64,000 bases of DNA. Source: Kitasatospora xanthocidica. Lineage in GTDB: Bacteria > Actinomycetota > Actinomycetes > Streptomycetales > Streptomycetaceae. The stretch spans positions 361,367-425,366 of the forward strand of contig NZ_BNBY01000001.1 in NCBI RefSeq assembly GCF_014656195.1, written 5' to 3'. The notes under the pieces were generated by a model that saw only the letters and a list, made by a program, of their open reading frames with translations, did not search any database and was not told the DNA's origin. Position 1 is the first letter of the stretch; every line of letters begins with the position of its first letter. Positions 19,155 through 28,289 of the stretch are shown in pieces. Position numbers and translations under genes: made by a program.

Positions 19155-19192
19155 GGCATTCCCTCCGCGCGGCATTCCCCCACGAAATGGCC

Positions 19193-19240
19193 CATGACAT
19201 TTGTCATCGCCCACCCGTGGATCCCCACCGCGATGTCATG
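19193..19240 (+). promoter_or_regulatory. Candidate operator of the ABC/two-component locus
   Basis: ATGACA-TT-TGTCAT (19194-19207) is an inverted repeat with 6-nt arms. A further half site ATGTCATG (19233-19240) is the exact reverse complement of CATGACAT (19193-19200). The sites lie 50-95 bp before the ABC ATPase start. Binding by the response regulator encoded at 22602 is an inference. Confidence 0.5.
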
Positions 19241-19286
19241 ACGGCCCGCACTGCCTGCGGGGCCCGGGCGGCGGAAGGCTTGGGGC

Positions 19287-20309
19287 ATGGAAACGAGCCA
19301 GCCCTCCCGCCCCGACGACAGCGTGATCGAGGTCACCGACCTGCACCGCCGCTACGGCAGTGGCACCACCGGCTACCACGCCGTCCAGGGCGTCGACCTG
19401 ACCGTCGGCCGCGGCGAGCTGTTCGCCCTGCTCGGCACCAACGGGGCCGGCAAGACCTCCACCATGGAACTCATCGAGGGCCTGGCCGCCCCCAGCGGCG
19501 GCACCGTCCGGGTGCTCGGCCACGACCCCCACCGGGAGCGCGCCGCGGTCCGCCCGCGGATCGGCATCATGCTCCAGGAGGGCGGCTTCCCCGGCGACCT
19601 CACCGCCGCCGAGACCGGCCGCGCCTGGGCCGGCATGACCAGCGGCACCCGCCCGGTCGAGGAGGCCCTGGAGCTGGTCGGCCTCGCCCACCGCCGCGAC
19701 GTCCGGGTCAAGCAGCTGTCCGGCGGCGAACGGCGCCGGCTCGACCTCGCGATGGCCCTGCTCGGCCGCCCCGAGGTGCTGTTCCTCGACGAGCCCAGCA
19801 CCGGCCTCGACCCGGAGGCGCGCGCCGCCGTCTGGCGGCTGGTCCGCGAACTGCGCGCCCAGGGCACCACCGTGCTGCTCACCACGCACTACCTGGAGGA
19901 GGCCGAGGAGCTGGCCGACCGGCTGGCCATCATGCACGGCGGCCGGGTCGTCACCAGCGGCACCGTCGCCGAGGTGATCGCCGGACGGCCGTCCCGGATC
20001 TCCTTCGAGCTGCCCGCGTTCGGCGGCACCTCGCTCCCGCCGCTGGCCGCCGAGGTCGCCGTCGACGGCCGCAAGGTCACCGTGCAGACCACCGACCTCC
20101 AGCAGACCCTCTACGACCTGCTCGGCTGGGCCCACCGGCACGGCATCGCGCTCGGCGCCCTGGACGCCCGCAGCGCCTCGCTGGAGGAGGCCTTCCTCGC
20201 CATCGCCTCCGAGGCCGCCAACCAGGCCCCGCCGCAGGCCGCACCGCCCTCCGGGACCGCCGCCCCCGCCCGTACCGCCCGCCGCCGCCTGATCGGATCC
20301 GCCCGATGA
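19287..20309 (+). CDS. ABC-2 type transporter ATP-binding protein
   Basis: The 340-aa ATPase has Walker A GTNGAGKTST (residues about 46-55), the Q-loop IMLQEGG, signature LSGGERRRLDLA, Walker B VLFLDEPSTGLD and the H-loop TTHYLEE. A C-terminal extension resembles DrrA/NatA-type subunits. It forms a cotranscribed pair with the permease through an ATGA overlap. A histidine kinase and response regulator follow, the usual layout for a stress-induced lipid, drug or antimicrobial-peptide exporter. The substrate is unknown. Confidence 0.92.
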   Translation: METSQPSRPDDSVIEVTDLHRRYGSGTTGYHAVQGVDLTVGRGELFALLGTNGAGKTSTMELIEGLAAPSGGTVRVLGHDPHRERAAVRPRIGIMLQEGGFPGDLTAAETGRAWAGMTSGTRPVEEALELVGLAHRRDVRVKQLSGGERRRLDLAMALLGRPEVLFLDEPSTGLDPEARAAVWRLVRELRAQGTTVLLTTHYLEEAEELADRLAIMHGGRVVTSGTVAEVIAGRPSRISFELPAFGGTSLPPLAAEVAVDGRKVTVQTTDLQQTLYDLLGWAHRHGIALGALDARSASLEEAFLAIASEAANQAPPQAAPPSGTAAPARTARRRLIGSAR

Positions 20310-21148
20310 CCACCGCCGTCCCCACCGCCACCGGCCCCACCACCGCCGGCCCGCGCAGCACCACCGCCCGCCGGCTGCTCGCCCTCGGCCGCGCCGAGGC
20401 CACCCTGCTGCTGCGCAACCGCACGGCCCTGTTCACCGCCCTGCTGCTGCCGCTGTTCCTGCTCTTCACGCTGCGGGGCACGCTCACCCAGCAGGCCGAG
20501 GACCACCCCGGGCTGGACGTCGACTCGCTGCTGGTCTACGGCTCGGTCGGGATGATGCTCGGCTTCGTCGTCTACTACAACCTGACCGCCGCCTACGTCG
20601 CCCGGCGCGGCGAGCTGGTCCTCAAGCGGCTGCGCACCGGCGAGGCCCGGGACATCGAGATCATGCTCGGCACGGCCGTCCCCTCGCTGGTGCTCGCGCT
20701 GCTGATGGCCGCCGTGATCGGGATCGGCGGCAGCGTCGCCCTGCACCTGGCGGTGCCGGTCAACCCGCTGCTGATGCTCGCCGGCCTGGTGCTGATCCTG
20801 GCCACCATGATCGCCATGGCCGCGCTGTCCAGCTCCTTCACCAAGACGGTGGAGAGCGCCGGCATCACCACCATGCCGATCATGCTGGTCATCCAGCTCG
20901 GCTCCGGCCTGTTCATCCCGCTGGAGGTGATGCCCGACCGGGTGGCCGACGTCTGCCGCCTGCTGCCGACCACCCCGGCCTACCAGCTGATCCGCGTCGG
21001 CTGGTTCGGCACCGACGGCTCGTCCGCCGCGACCGGCTTCGCCGGCAGCTGGGGCACCGCGGCCCCGCACCTGGTCACCGCGGCGGTCTGGCTGGGCCTG
21101 GCGGTCTGGGGCGCGGTGCGCTACTTCCGCTGGGAGCCGCGTCGCTGA
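20306..21148 (+). CDS. ABC-2 type transporter permease
   Basis: The 280-aa protein has about six transmembrane helices and the ABC2_membrane pattern. The N-terminal segment RAEATLLLRNRTALFTALLLP, the motif RRGELVLKRLRTGE between helices 2 and 3, and the re-entrant FIPLEVMPDRVADVCRLLPTTP are typical. The ATG overlaps the ATPase stop codon. A Thr/Ala-rich cytosolic start of about 25 residues precedes the first helix. It is the membrane half of the exporter. Confidence 0.9.
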   Translation: MTTAVPTATGPTTAGPRSTTARRLLALGRAEATLLLRNRTALFTALLLPLFLLFTLRGTLTQQAEDHPGLDVDSLLVYGSVGMMLGFVVYYNLTAAYVARRGELVLKRLRTGEARDIEIMLGTAVPSLVLALLMAAVIGIGGSVALHLAVPVNPLLMLAGLVLILATMIAMAALSSSFTKTVESAGITTMPIMLVIQLGSGLFIPLEVMPDRVADVCRLLPTTPAYQLIRVGWFGTDGSSAATGFAGSWGTAAPHLVTAAVWLGLAVWGAVRYFRWEPRR

Positions 21149-21237
21149 TTGGCCGACAGCAAATCAAGGTAATACCCCCAGTCAGACCTCTGATATGAAG
21201 GCAGCTGCAGGATCGTGGTCGAACTGGGGGCAGCACG

Positions 21238-22542
21238 TTGAACATGGGTTCACCACTGCGCAGATGGCGGGGCTTCGGAAAGCCCAAGCGCGCCGAGCTC
21301 TACTTCCGCTGGTCGATCTACCTGATGCCGCTGATCGTGCTGCCGGTGGCCCTGCTCGGCCTCGCCGCCCAGACCGGGCAGTACCCGGTCGGCTCCGCCC
21401 GGGTCATCCTGGCCGTCTCACTGGCCACCACCCTGGTGGGCATCCGGGCCTGCCGCACCTCGCTCGACCACTACCTGGGGCGGCCCACCGACCACCACCG
21501 CTGGCTCCTGGCCAACGGCGCGGTCACCGTCGTCGGCGCCTGGGCGCTGCTGCTGACCGGCCCGGCGATCGACGGGCCCACCGCTCCACCGCCCACCCTC
21601 CTCCTCACCACCGGCCTGCTGGTCGTCGCCTTCGCCCCGCTGTCCATCGGCCTCCCGCTGCGCTGGTCCGCCCCGGCCGCCGTCGTCCTCGCGCTGGTGG
21701 TCGCCCCGGCGATGATGCTGGCCGGGATGAGCGTCGGCAGCACCGCCGGACAGCTGGTCGGCACCGTGCTCGGGATGCCCTTCGTCGCGGCGAGCTGCCG
21801 CAGCTTCGCCTGGCTGACGGCGGTGGTCTGGGAACTGGACGGCGCCCGCGAGACGCAGTCCCGGCTGGCCGTAGCCGAGGAGCGGCTGCGCTTCTCCCGC
21901 GACCTGCACGACGTGATGGGCCGCAACCTCACCACCATCGCGCTGAAGAGCGAGCTCGCCGTCCAGCTGGCCCGCCGCGGACGCCCGGAGGCCGCCGAGC
22001 AGATGGCCGAGGTGCAGAAGATCGCCCAGGAGTCGCAGCGCGAGGTCCGCGAGGTCATCCGCGGCTACCGCACAGCCGACCTGCACGCCGAGGCGATCGG
22101 CGCCCGCGCGGTGCTGCGCTCCGCCGACGTCGCCTGCGAGATCGACCTCGGCGAGCACGCCGACGAACTGCCGCCGCCGGTCCAGTCGGTGTTCGGCTGG
22201 GTGATCCGCGAGGCCACCACCAACGTCCTGCGGCACAGCGAGGCCGGGCGCTGCCTGATCCGGCTGCGCCGGGAGGACGGCCGGGCGGTGCTGGAGCTGG
22301 AGAATGACGGGGTGCCCGCCGTGCCGCTCCCCTCCCAGGGCGGCGGCACCGGGCTGCGCGGGCTGCGCGAGCGGCTCGCCGCCCACGACGGCGAGCTGAC
22401 CGTGCCGCCCGCGGCGGCGGGCACCTTCCGGATGCTCGCCACCGTCCCGCTGCCGGACCACGCGGACCGGACGGACCAGGCGGGCCACGCAGACCAGGCG
22501 GACCGAACGGACCAGGCGGACCGAGCGGCCCGCGCGACCTGA
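21238..22542 (+). CDS. DesK-like sensor histidine kinase
   Basis: The 434-aa kinase has about five membrane helices (residues about 25-200) and a HisKA_3 dimerisation domain. Its motif is SRDLHDVMGRNLTTIALKSE, with the phospho-acceptor His at about residue 224. The HATPase N-box (VIREATTNVLRHS) and G-box (GGTGLRGLRERL) follow. The tail is a low-complexity Asp/Arg/Ala/Gln run (about 405-434). TTG 21238 has GGGGG upstream; ATG 21244 is an alternative. The gene follows the permease after 89 bp. It probably senses membrane state or the exported compound. Confidence 0.9.
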   Translation: MNMGSPLRRWRGFGKPKRAELYFRWSIYLMPLIVLPVALLGLAAQTGQYPVGSARVILAVSLATTLVGIRACRTSLDHYLGRPTDHHRWLLANGAVTVVGAWALLLTGPAIDGPTAPPPTLLLTTGLLVVAFAPLSIGLPLRWSAPAAVVLALVVAPAMMLAGMSVGSTAGQLVGTVLGMPFVAASCRSFAWLTAVVWELDGARETQSRLAVAEERLRFSRDLHDVMGRNLTTIALKSELAVQLARRGRPEAAEQMAEVQKIAQESQREVREVIRGYRTADLHAEAIGARAVLRSADVACEIDLGEHADELPPPVQSVFGWVIREATTNVLRHSEAGRCLIRLRREDGRAVLELENDGVPAVPLPSQGGGTGLRGLRERLAAHDGELTVPPAAAGTFRMLATVPLPDHADRTDQAGHADQADRTDQADRAARAT

Positions 22543-22601
22543 GCGGTCCGCCCGCCGCCGGACCCGAGCGACCCGAGCCGACCCGAGGAAGGCCCCACCC
22601 G

Positions 22602-23225
22602 ATGACCGACCCCACCGTGCCCGTCCGCGTCCTGCTCGCCGACGACGAGCACCTGATCCGGGGCGCGCTCGCCGCGCTGCTCTCGCTGGAGGACGACCTG
22701 GAGGTGGTCGCACAGGCCGGCTCCGGCCCCGAGGCGCTCGCGATGGCCCGTACCCACCGGCCGGACGTCGCGGTGCTGGACCTGCAGATGCCCGGCAAGG
22801 ACGGCATCGAGGTGGCCGCCGAGCTGCGCCGGCTGCTGCCGGACTGCCGCTGCATGATCGTCACCGGGCACGGCCGCCCCGGCTACCTGAAGCGGGCGCT
22901 GGAGGTCGGGGTGCGCGGCTTCCTGCCGAAGACCGTCTCGGCGGCGGACCTGGCGGGCATCATCCGCACCGTGCGCTCCGGCGGCCGGTACGTGGACCCG
23001 GAGCTGGCGGCGGACGCGATCAGCGCCGGGGAGACCCCGCTGACCCCGCGGGAGACGGACGTCCTGGAGCTGGCCGCCGACGGCACCTCGATCGTCGAGA
23101 TCGCCGAGCGGGCCTCGCTCTCCCAGGGCACCGTCCGCAACTACCTGTCCTCGGCGGCCACCAAGCTGGGCGCGGAGAACCGGCACGCGGCGGTGCGGAT
23201 CGCCCGCGAGCACGGCTGGATCTGA
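22602..23225 (+). CDS. NarL/FixJ-type response regulator
   Basis: The 207-aa regulator pairs with the preceding kinase. The receiver domain has the acidic pair DDEH near residue 12, the phospho-acceptor Asp60 (VAVLDLQMPGKDG), the Thr of MIVTGHG and the Lys of GFLPKTVS. A LuxR-type HTH follows (LTPRETDVLELAADGTSIVEI, then LSQGTVRNYLSSAATKLG). The likely target is the promoter of the upstream ABC operon, where an ATGACA-type inverted repeat occurs. Confidence 0.92.
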   Translation: MTDPTVPVRVLLADDEHLIRGALAALLSLEDDLEVVAQAGSGPEALAMARTHRPDVAVLDLQMPGKDGIEVAAELRRLLPDCRCMIVTGHGRPGYLKRALEVGVRGFLPKTVSAADLAGIIRTVRSGGRYVDPELAADAISAGETPLTPRETDVLELAADGTSIVEIAERASLSQGTVRNYLSSAATKLGAENRHAAVRIAREHGWI

Positions 23226-23252
23226 CCGGCCGCGCCCGCGGGCGTCACCGGG

Positions 23253-24152
23253 TCACTGCCAGGTGGTCCCGGTCAGCCGCTCGTACACGTCGATGTACTT
23301 GGCGCGGGTCAGCTCGACCACCTCGGCGGGCAGCGCCGGCGGCGGCTGCTCGCTGTAGCGGTCCCAGCCGGAGGCCGGGGAGACCAGCCAGTCGCGGATC
23401 AGCTGCTTGTCGAAGGACGACTGCGAGCGGCCAGGCCGGTACTCGTCGGCCGGCCAGTAGCGGGAGGAGTCCGGGGTGAGCACCTCGTCGCCGATCACCA
23501 GCTCGCCGTCCAGCAGGCCGAACTCGAACTTGGTGTCGGCCAGGATGATGCCGCGCTCGCGCGCGATGTCCCGGGCCCGGGCGTAGACGTCCAGCGTGGT
23601 GCGGCGCAGCTGGGAGGCCAGCTCGGCGCCGATCCGGCGGGCGGTCTCCTCGTAGGGGACGTTCTCGTCGTGCTCGCCGACCTCGGCCTTGAGCGCCGGG
23701 GTGTAGATCGGGGCGGGCAGCTCGGAGCTGTTCTCCAGGCCCTCCGGCAGCGCGATGCCGCAGACCGTACGGCTCTCCTCGTACTCGCTCAGGCCGGAGC
23801 CGGCCAGGTAGCCGCGGGCGACGGCCTCGACCGGGATCATGTCCAGGCTGCGGCAGACCAGCGTGCGGCCCTTCCAGTCGGCGGGGGCGCCGGCCGGGAC
23901 CTCGGTGGAGATCACGTGGTTGGGGACGATGTCGGCGATCCGCTCGAACCACCACAGCGACAGCTGGGTGAGGATGCGGCCCTTGTCGGGGATCTCGTTC
24001 GGCAGCACCCAGTCGTGGGCGGACGTCCGGTCGCTGGCCACCATGACCAGCTCTCCCGACTCGGTGCGGTAGAGGTCGCGCACCTTGCCGGTGTGCAGGT
24101 GGACCAGGCCGGGTACCTGGACCGGCTCGGGCTTGGTGACAAATCCGCTCAA
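23253..24152 (-). CDS. purC: Phosphoribosylaminoimidazole-succinocarboxamide synthase
   Basis: PurC joins CAIR and aspartate with ATP to form SAICAR in purine synthesis. The 299-aa length matches the long PurC type. Motifs are HTGKVRDLY, VASDRTSAHDWVLPNEIPDKG, the loop RGYLAGSGLSEYEES and LADTKFEFGL. The start is TTG 24152 with GAGGA about ten bases upstream. No nearby ATG or GTG is in frame. It is convergent with the response regulator and not joined to the other pur genes. Confidence 0.95.
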   Translation of the reverse strand: MSGFVTKPEPVQVPGLVHLHTGKVRDLYRTESGELVMVASDRTSAHDWVLPNEIPDKGRILTQLSLWWFERIADIVPNHVISTEVPAGAPADWKGRTLVCRSLDMIPVEAVARGYLAGSGLSEYEESRTVCGIALPEGLENSSELPAPIYTPALKAEVGEHDENVPYEETARRIGAELASQLRRTTLDVYARARDIARERGIILADTKFEFGLLDGELVIGDEVLTPDSSRYWPADEYRPGRSQSSFDKQLIRDWLVSPASGWDRYSEQPPPALPAEVVELTRAKYIDVYERLTGTTWQ

Positions 24153-24241
24153 GGTGTTCAGTCCTCAGGGGTCGTTCGCGGGCGTGGGGCACGGCGAAAG
24201 GGGAGGTCACTGCCCCCGCAGTCTTTCACGCCCGCCGGAAC

Positions 24242-25915
24242 TCAGTTCTTGCAGAGCCGGTCCAGCAGGTTGGCGGTGGCCCGCTGGATCCGCTCGTCGG
24301 TCAGCCCCGGGCGGCCCAGCGCGGGCGACCAGGCGAAGGTGCCGGCCGCGAAGACGTACGCGCCGCTGGGCGCCCGGTACAGCGAGGTCTCCTGGTAGCG
24401 GGTGCGGCCGGCCAGGTCCCGGTACGGCGAGTGCGCCAGCAGCACCCGCTCGGTGTGCTCGGGCAGCGCCACCTTGGGGTAGTACCGGTCGGCCTCGCCG
24501 GCCACCAGGCCGGGCAGCTCGTCGCCCTCCTGCAGGCCGGTGCCGTCCCAGAGCCAGTGCGCGGTGTGCCGGGCGACCAGCGGGACGGGCGCGGCCACCC
24601 GGCCCGAGTACTGCACCCCGAGCAGGTGCTGCTCGGGCTCCCCCGCGTCCCGCCAGAGCGCGCTGGCGGCGCCGGTGGCGCCGGCGGCCGGGCTGCCGGG
24701 CCCGACCTTCTGCCGCTTGCGGCAGTTGAGCAGCCGGTTGGGCTCGCCGGAGGCGGCGGCGGTCAGCTCGACCCGCCAGTACATGGTGTTGGCGGACAGG
24801 AACACCAGCGAGGTGCCGCCGTCCCTGGCCCGCTCGGCGGCCCGGCGCATCGGCGCGGACCAGTACTCGTCGTGGCCGGGGAAGACCAGCGCCCGGTGCC
24901 GGGACGGGTCGACCAGTCCGGCGTGCAGGTCGGTGGCGGTGGCGTAGGAGAGGTCGTAGCCGTAGCGCTCGGCCCAGCGGATGAAGTCGTACGCGTGGCC
25001 GACGTGCAGCGGCAGTCCGGCGGTGGCGTGCGGACGGTCGAAGGAGACCGTGACGGCCGCCTCCGGCTCGCCGACCAGGTCGCCCCGGCCGTCCCAGGCG
25101 TGGTAGAGGCTGGCGCCGGTGCGGCCGTCCTCGGGGAACAGGTTGTACGCCTGCCAGGTCACGTCCGGGAGCACCAGGAGCAGTTCGGCGGTGTGCCCCT
25201 GGTCCTCGAAGTCCCGCACGGTGAACGGGATGTGGCTGCGGTGCAGCAGGTCCGCCGTGGTCAGCACGGCGACGTACGCGCCGGGCTTCCAGTGCGCCGG
25301 GACCTGCAGGCGCCAGGAGTGCCACCAGTGGTGGCAGGAGACCGTCCGGTCGACCACCAGCGGGGCTGGCTGGGCGAGGCCGGAGATCGGCGGGCTGGAG
25401 GTGATGTGGCGGGCGCCGTCGCCGCCGTAGTGGCCGATCCGGTAGACGTCCACGGTGAACTCACGGGGCGGGTTGACGGTGACCCGGAAGTCCACCGAGC
25501 CGCCGGGGCGGATCACCCCGGCCGAGGCGAAGCCCTTGATCTGCTGGTCGACGTCGTTGGAGCTCTGCGGGGTGCCGACCGGAGGCTTGGGCAGGGGGCC
25601 GGCCGTCAGCGGCCGCTGGCCGGGCGCGTCCACCGAGACGTACCAGGGCACGGCGCCCTCCGCCCCGGCCAGGTACTGGTCCGGGCTGCGCAGCCAGGGC
25701 AGCGGGCCCTGGCCGAAGGGGTCGGAGACGCTGTAGGCGTGCGTTCCGGACTCCCAGCGGCGGTTGAGTTCCGTCCCCACGCGCCCCTCCCAGGTGCACT
25801 TCCGCGACTCCTCGTTCGCCTCCGGGTGCCCCTGATCCGGTGTCGACGGTCCTGGCTCGGCGCTCGTCGCTTCCGGCACCGGCGCGCCCTTCGGCTCCCG
25901 AGGCCCGGTTGGCAC
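24242..25915 (-). CDS. N,N-dimethylformamidase large-subunit-like protein
   Basis: The 557-aa protein resembles the beta (large) subunit of N,N-dimethylformamidase, an iron amidohydrolase. Recognised stretches are FRVTVNPPREFTVDVYRIGHYGGDG, YNLFPEDGRTGASLYHAWDGRG, VSFDRPHA, YDLSYATATDLH and VFPGHDEYWSAPMR. There is no signal peptide, and no gene for the small subunit lies nearby. Homologues are common in Streptomyces beside purC and purD, where dimethylformamide use is unlikely. The natural substrate is therefore unknown. GTG 25913-25915 has GGGG upstream. Confidence 0.75.
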   Translation of the reverse strand: MPTGPREPKGAPVPEATSAEPGPSTPDQGHPEANEESRKCTWEGRVGTELNRRWESGTHAYSVSDPFGQGPLPWLRSPDQYLAGAEGAVPWYVSVDAPGQRPLTAGPLPKPPVGTPQSSNDVDQQIKGFASAGVIRPGGSVDFRVTVNPPREFTVDVYRIGHYGGDGARHITSSPPISGLAQPAPLVVDRTVSCHHWWHSWRLQVPAHWKPGAYVAVLTTADLLHRSHIPFTVRDFEDQGHTAELLLVLPDVTWQAYNLFPEDGRTGASLYHAWDGRGDLVGEPEAAVTVSFDRPHATAGLPLHVGHAYDFIRWAERYGYDLSYATATDLHAGLVDPSRHRALVFPGHDEYWSAPMRRAAERARDGGTSLVFLSANTMYWRVELTAAASGEPNRLLNCRKRQKVGPGSPAAGATGAASALWRDAGEPEQHLLGVQYSGRVAAPVPLVARHTAHWLWDGTGLQEGDELPGLVAGEADRYYPKVALPEHTERVLLAHSPYRDLAGRTRYQETSLYRAPSGAYVFAAGTFAWSPALGRPGLTDERIQRATANLLDRLCKN

Positions 25916-26111
25916 GTGCCCCCCGGATGTGCGTGCGGTCTAATACACCACACAGTGCTGCCGGTTCGTCACCCTCCGGTGGCAATTGGTGCCGGGAATC
26001 TGACGGCCCGCCCGGAGGGGGCCTCCGGCCTGCGAGGACGACCGGCGGCCGGACCGGCCGGGGGCGCGTGCGGTGGTGTCGAGCGCCGCCCCACCGGTCA
26101 CAGCCGGACGG
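25916..26111. other. Intergenic, 196 bp
   Basis: This stretch lies between two minus-strand genes and must contain the promoter of the dimethylformamidase-like gene. TATTAG at about 25938-25943 on the minus strand is a possible -10. I see no terminator hairpin. Confidence 0.3.
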
Positions 26112-27707
26112 TCACAGCCGGACGGGCTTCTCCAGCCGGACGTCGGCCGCGTCCAGCCAGGCCCGCAGCGGGCCGTCCTGGCCCTGTTCGACGGCCTGGG
26201 CGACCGGGCCGGCCAGGTCGGTGCGGCGGACCCCGCCGAGCAGCAGCACCGGACCGTCCAGCCAGTCCAGGCCGGGAGCACCGCCCGCGGTGTCCACGGC
26301 CGCGCAGCAGACCATCGCGGTGACGTGCTCGACCAGCAGGTCACGGCCGCTGCGGTCGGGCTCCAGCAGCGGGGCCGGGGCGGTGGTGCGGGCCAGCTGG
26401 GCGGCGAGGGCGGCGGCCAGCCGCTCGCCGTCGCCCTCGGCGAGCCGGACCAGCAGCCTGGTGAGGGTCGGGGCGCCGGGCCGGGACTGCGGGGCGAGCC
26501 GGTCCAGGGCGGACTGCAGCGCGGCGGCGCCCGCCCGCCAGCCGGCGTCCACCACCTCGGCCGGGTAGTCGGCCCACTCCAGCTCGTGCCAGGCGCCGGC
26601 CGCCGGGCGGCCGAAGAACAGCTCGGCGGCGAGCCGGGAGACCGCCCGGTCGACGGAGCCGGGCTCCTCCAGCAGGTCGCAGGCGGGGCGGTCGCCGAGC
26701 CGGCTGCCGTAGCCGTCGGCCAGCCGGTCGCGGCGGGACAGCTCGGTGAGGGCGGCGACCACGCCGGCGTTGAGGTGGGCCGGGTGGCGGCCGAGCCGCC
26801 AGGCGGGCAGCGCGACCCGGGTGAGCAGCCGGTCCCAGCCGGCGTAGGCGAGGCCGACCTGCTCCTGGGCGGCGATCCGCAGCCCGTAGTCGACCGCCCT
26901 GGCCTGCTCGGAGGCCCAGCTCGCGACGGCGCGCTCCAGTTCGGCGGAGTGGCCGCGGCAGGCGCCGAGCAGCCGGCGGGTGATCCGCCGGGCGATCCGG
27001 TCGGCGAGCGCGGCCGGACCGCGCCGGGGCGGCCGGGGCGGGGCGGCCAGGGTGCCGCCGCCGAGGCCGGGGGCCGCGCCCTGCCCGGAGTCCAGGCAGG
27101 CGTCCAGACCGCGCAGGAAGCGGCGGGCGGCGGCGATCTCCGGGTCGGCGGAGGCGGCGGCGCCGGCCACCACGGGGGCGAGCAGGGCGCGCAGCTCGCC
27201 GGCCCGCATCCACCAGAGGAAGGGCGAGCCGATCACCAGCACCGGGGCGGGCGGCTCCTCGTGCGGCCGCAGCGGGTGCGCGCGGCGCGGCGGGGCGACG
27301 TCCTCCAGCCAGCTGTCGCAGTCCGGGGTGAGGGCGATCGCGGAGGGCGCGGGGACGTCCAGCCGGTCGGCCAGCTCGTCGATCAGCCGGTACAGCTCGG
27401 GGGCCTCGGCGCGGTCCAGCGGGACGGCCGGGGTCCGGGGCGGCTCGGCCCGGCGCAGGGCGTGGGCGGTCAGCCCGGCGACCAGCAGGGTCACCCCGGC
27501 GACCGCGCAGACCACCCAGCGGGCGGCGTCCCAGCCGGCCGCGTCGGCGGCCCCGGGCGCGCCGATCCGGCCGGTGAACCGGCCCGCGAGCAGGACCACC
27601 GCCAGGGCGGCGGGCAGGACGGCGGCGGCCAGCGCGAGGCCTCGGACGCGCAGGACCGCGTGGGCGTGAGCGCGCGCGGTGTCGACAGCGGCCATACGGT
27701 GCGGCAC
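26112..27707 (-). CDS. Degenerate M48-like membrane protein
   Basis: The 531-aa protein has two N-terminal transmembrane helices (about 25-47 and 65-85). The following region resembles the M48 (HtpX/Ste24) catalytic core: LYRLIDELADRLDVPAPSAIALTPD, then VIGSPFLWWMRAGELRALLA. The HExxH zinc site expected directly after that helix reads PVVAGAAA, so zinc binding is lost. It is best regarded as a pseudo-peptidase, conserved in streptomycetes as far as I recall. A second possible start is ATG 27695. GTG 27707 has GGGG very close. Confidence 0.7.
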   Translation of the reverse strand: MPHRMAAVDTARAHAHAVLRVRGLALAAAVLPAALAVVLLAGRFTGRIGAPGAADAAGWDAARWVVCAVAGVTLLVAGLTAHALRRAEPPRTPAVPLDRAEAPELYRLIDELADRLDVPAPSAIALTPDCDSWLEDVAPPRRAHPLRPHEEPPAPVLVIGSPFLWWMRAGELRALLAPVVAGAAASADPEIAAARRFLRGLDACLDSGQGAAPGLGGGTLAAPPRPPRRGPAALADRIARRITRRLLGACRGHSAELERAVASWASEQARAVDYGLRIAAQEQVGLAYAGWDRLLTRVALPAWRLGRHPAHLNAGVVAALTELSRRDRLADGYGSRLGDRPACDLLEEPGSVDRAVSRLAAELFFGRPAAGAWHELEWADYPAEVVDAGWRAGAAALQSALDRLAPQSRPGAPTLTRLLVRLAEGDGERLAAALAAQLARTTAPAPLLEPDRSGRDLLVEHVTAMVCCAAVDTAGGAPGLDWLDGPVLLLGGVRRTDLAGPVAQAVEQGQDGPLRAWLDAADVRLEKPVRL

Positions 27708-28289
27708 CCCCTTCGGAGCCCTCGGGCGCCCGGCTACGGGCCCTGAGCCGACTCGAAACGATCAGTTCCGACCGGGAAGCGGAGGTGTCCGATCCCGGTA
27801 GTGCATGCTGCGTGGCGCTACTGCCATTTTCGACGCCCCGGTGCGGGTGGTCGTTCCGGATCTCCCCGGTTCTCACTCGTCCCGGTGACGCCGCCCGAAT
27901 TCCGGACGCCCGCGACCGGTCCGGTGCGAAGCACCCGGCGACCGCCCGGCCGGACGCCGTCCAGCATCCCCCCGCGGAAGCGCCGCTACCCGGCGGCGAC
28001 CCCGGCGCGCGACCCCCGCGCGCTGCGATCCAGCGCACCATAAGGCCGGGCGGACCGTTACGTCAGCCGGATGCGGGTGCTGTCACCCGATGGGCTGGAA
28101 TCCGTCGGCTGAACGGTGCGTCCGCCCCGGGAACCACTCCAGTCCCGAAACGCCGAGGGCGCTGCGTCCATGGGGGTTGGTTCCCACGGCCCGCAGCGCC
28201 CTCGGGGCAAGCTTCGGAACGGCTCTCGGAGCAGCCTCGGAGCCGCTCCCGGAACAGCCTCCGAGCGGCCTCTCAGCGGCCTGACGTCG
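27708..28289. other. 580-bp intergenic region between the M48-like gene and purD
   Basis: No frame here has a credible start or codon pattern. The left part must hold the promoter of the minus-strand M48-like gene. The right part contains the purD terminator (28153-28205) and a GC-rich stretch with repeated AGC/CGGAGC words (28210-28270). I see no recognised RNA. Confidence 0.4.
28153..28205 (-). terminator. Hairpin behind purD
   Basis: Arms 28153-28166 and 28192-28205 are perfect 14-nt inverted repeats with a 25-nt loop, about 85 bp past the purD stop codon. Confidence 0.65.

Noticed and set aside
26112..27707. Active M48 protease
   Set aside because: The HExxH zinc motif is missing from the expected position.
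27708..28289. Extension of the M48-like frame or a new minus-strand gene
   Set aside because: An open frame exists but its composition is Arg/Gly/Ser-rich with no start site, and it contains the purD terminator hairpin.
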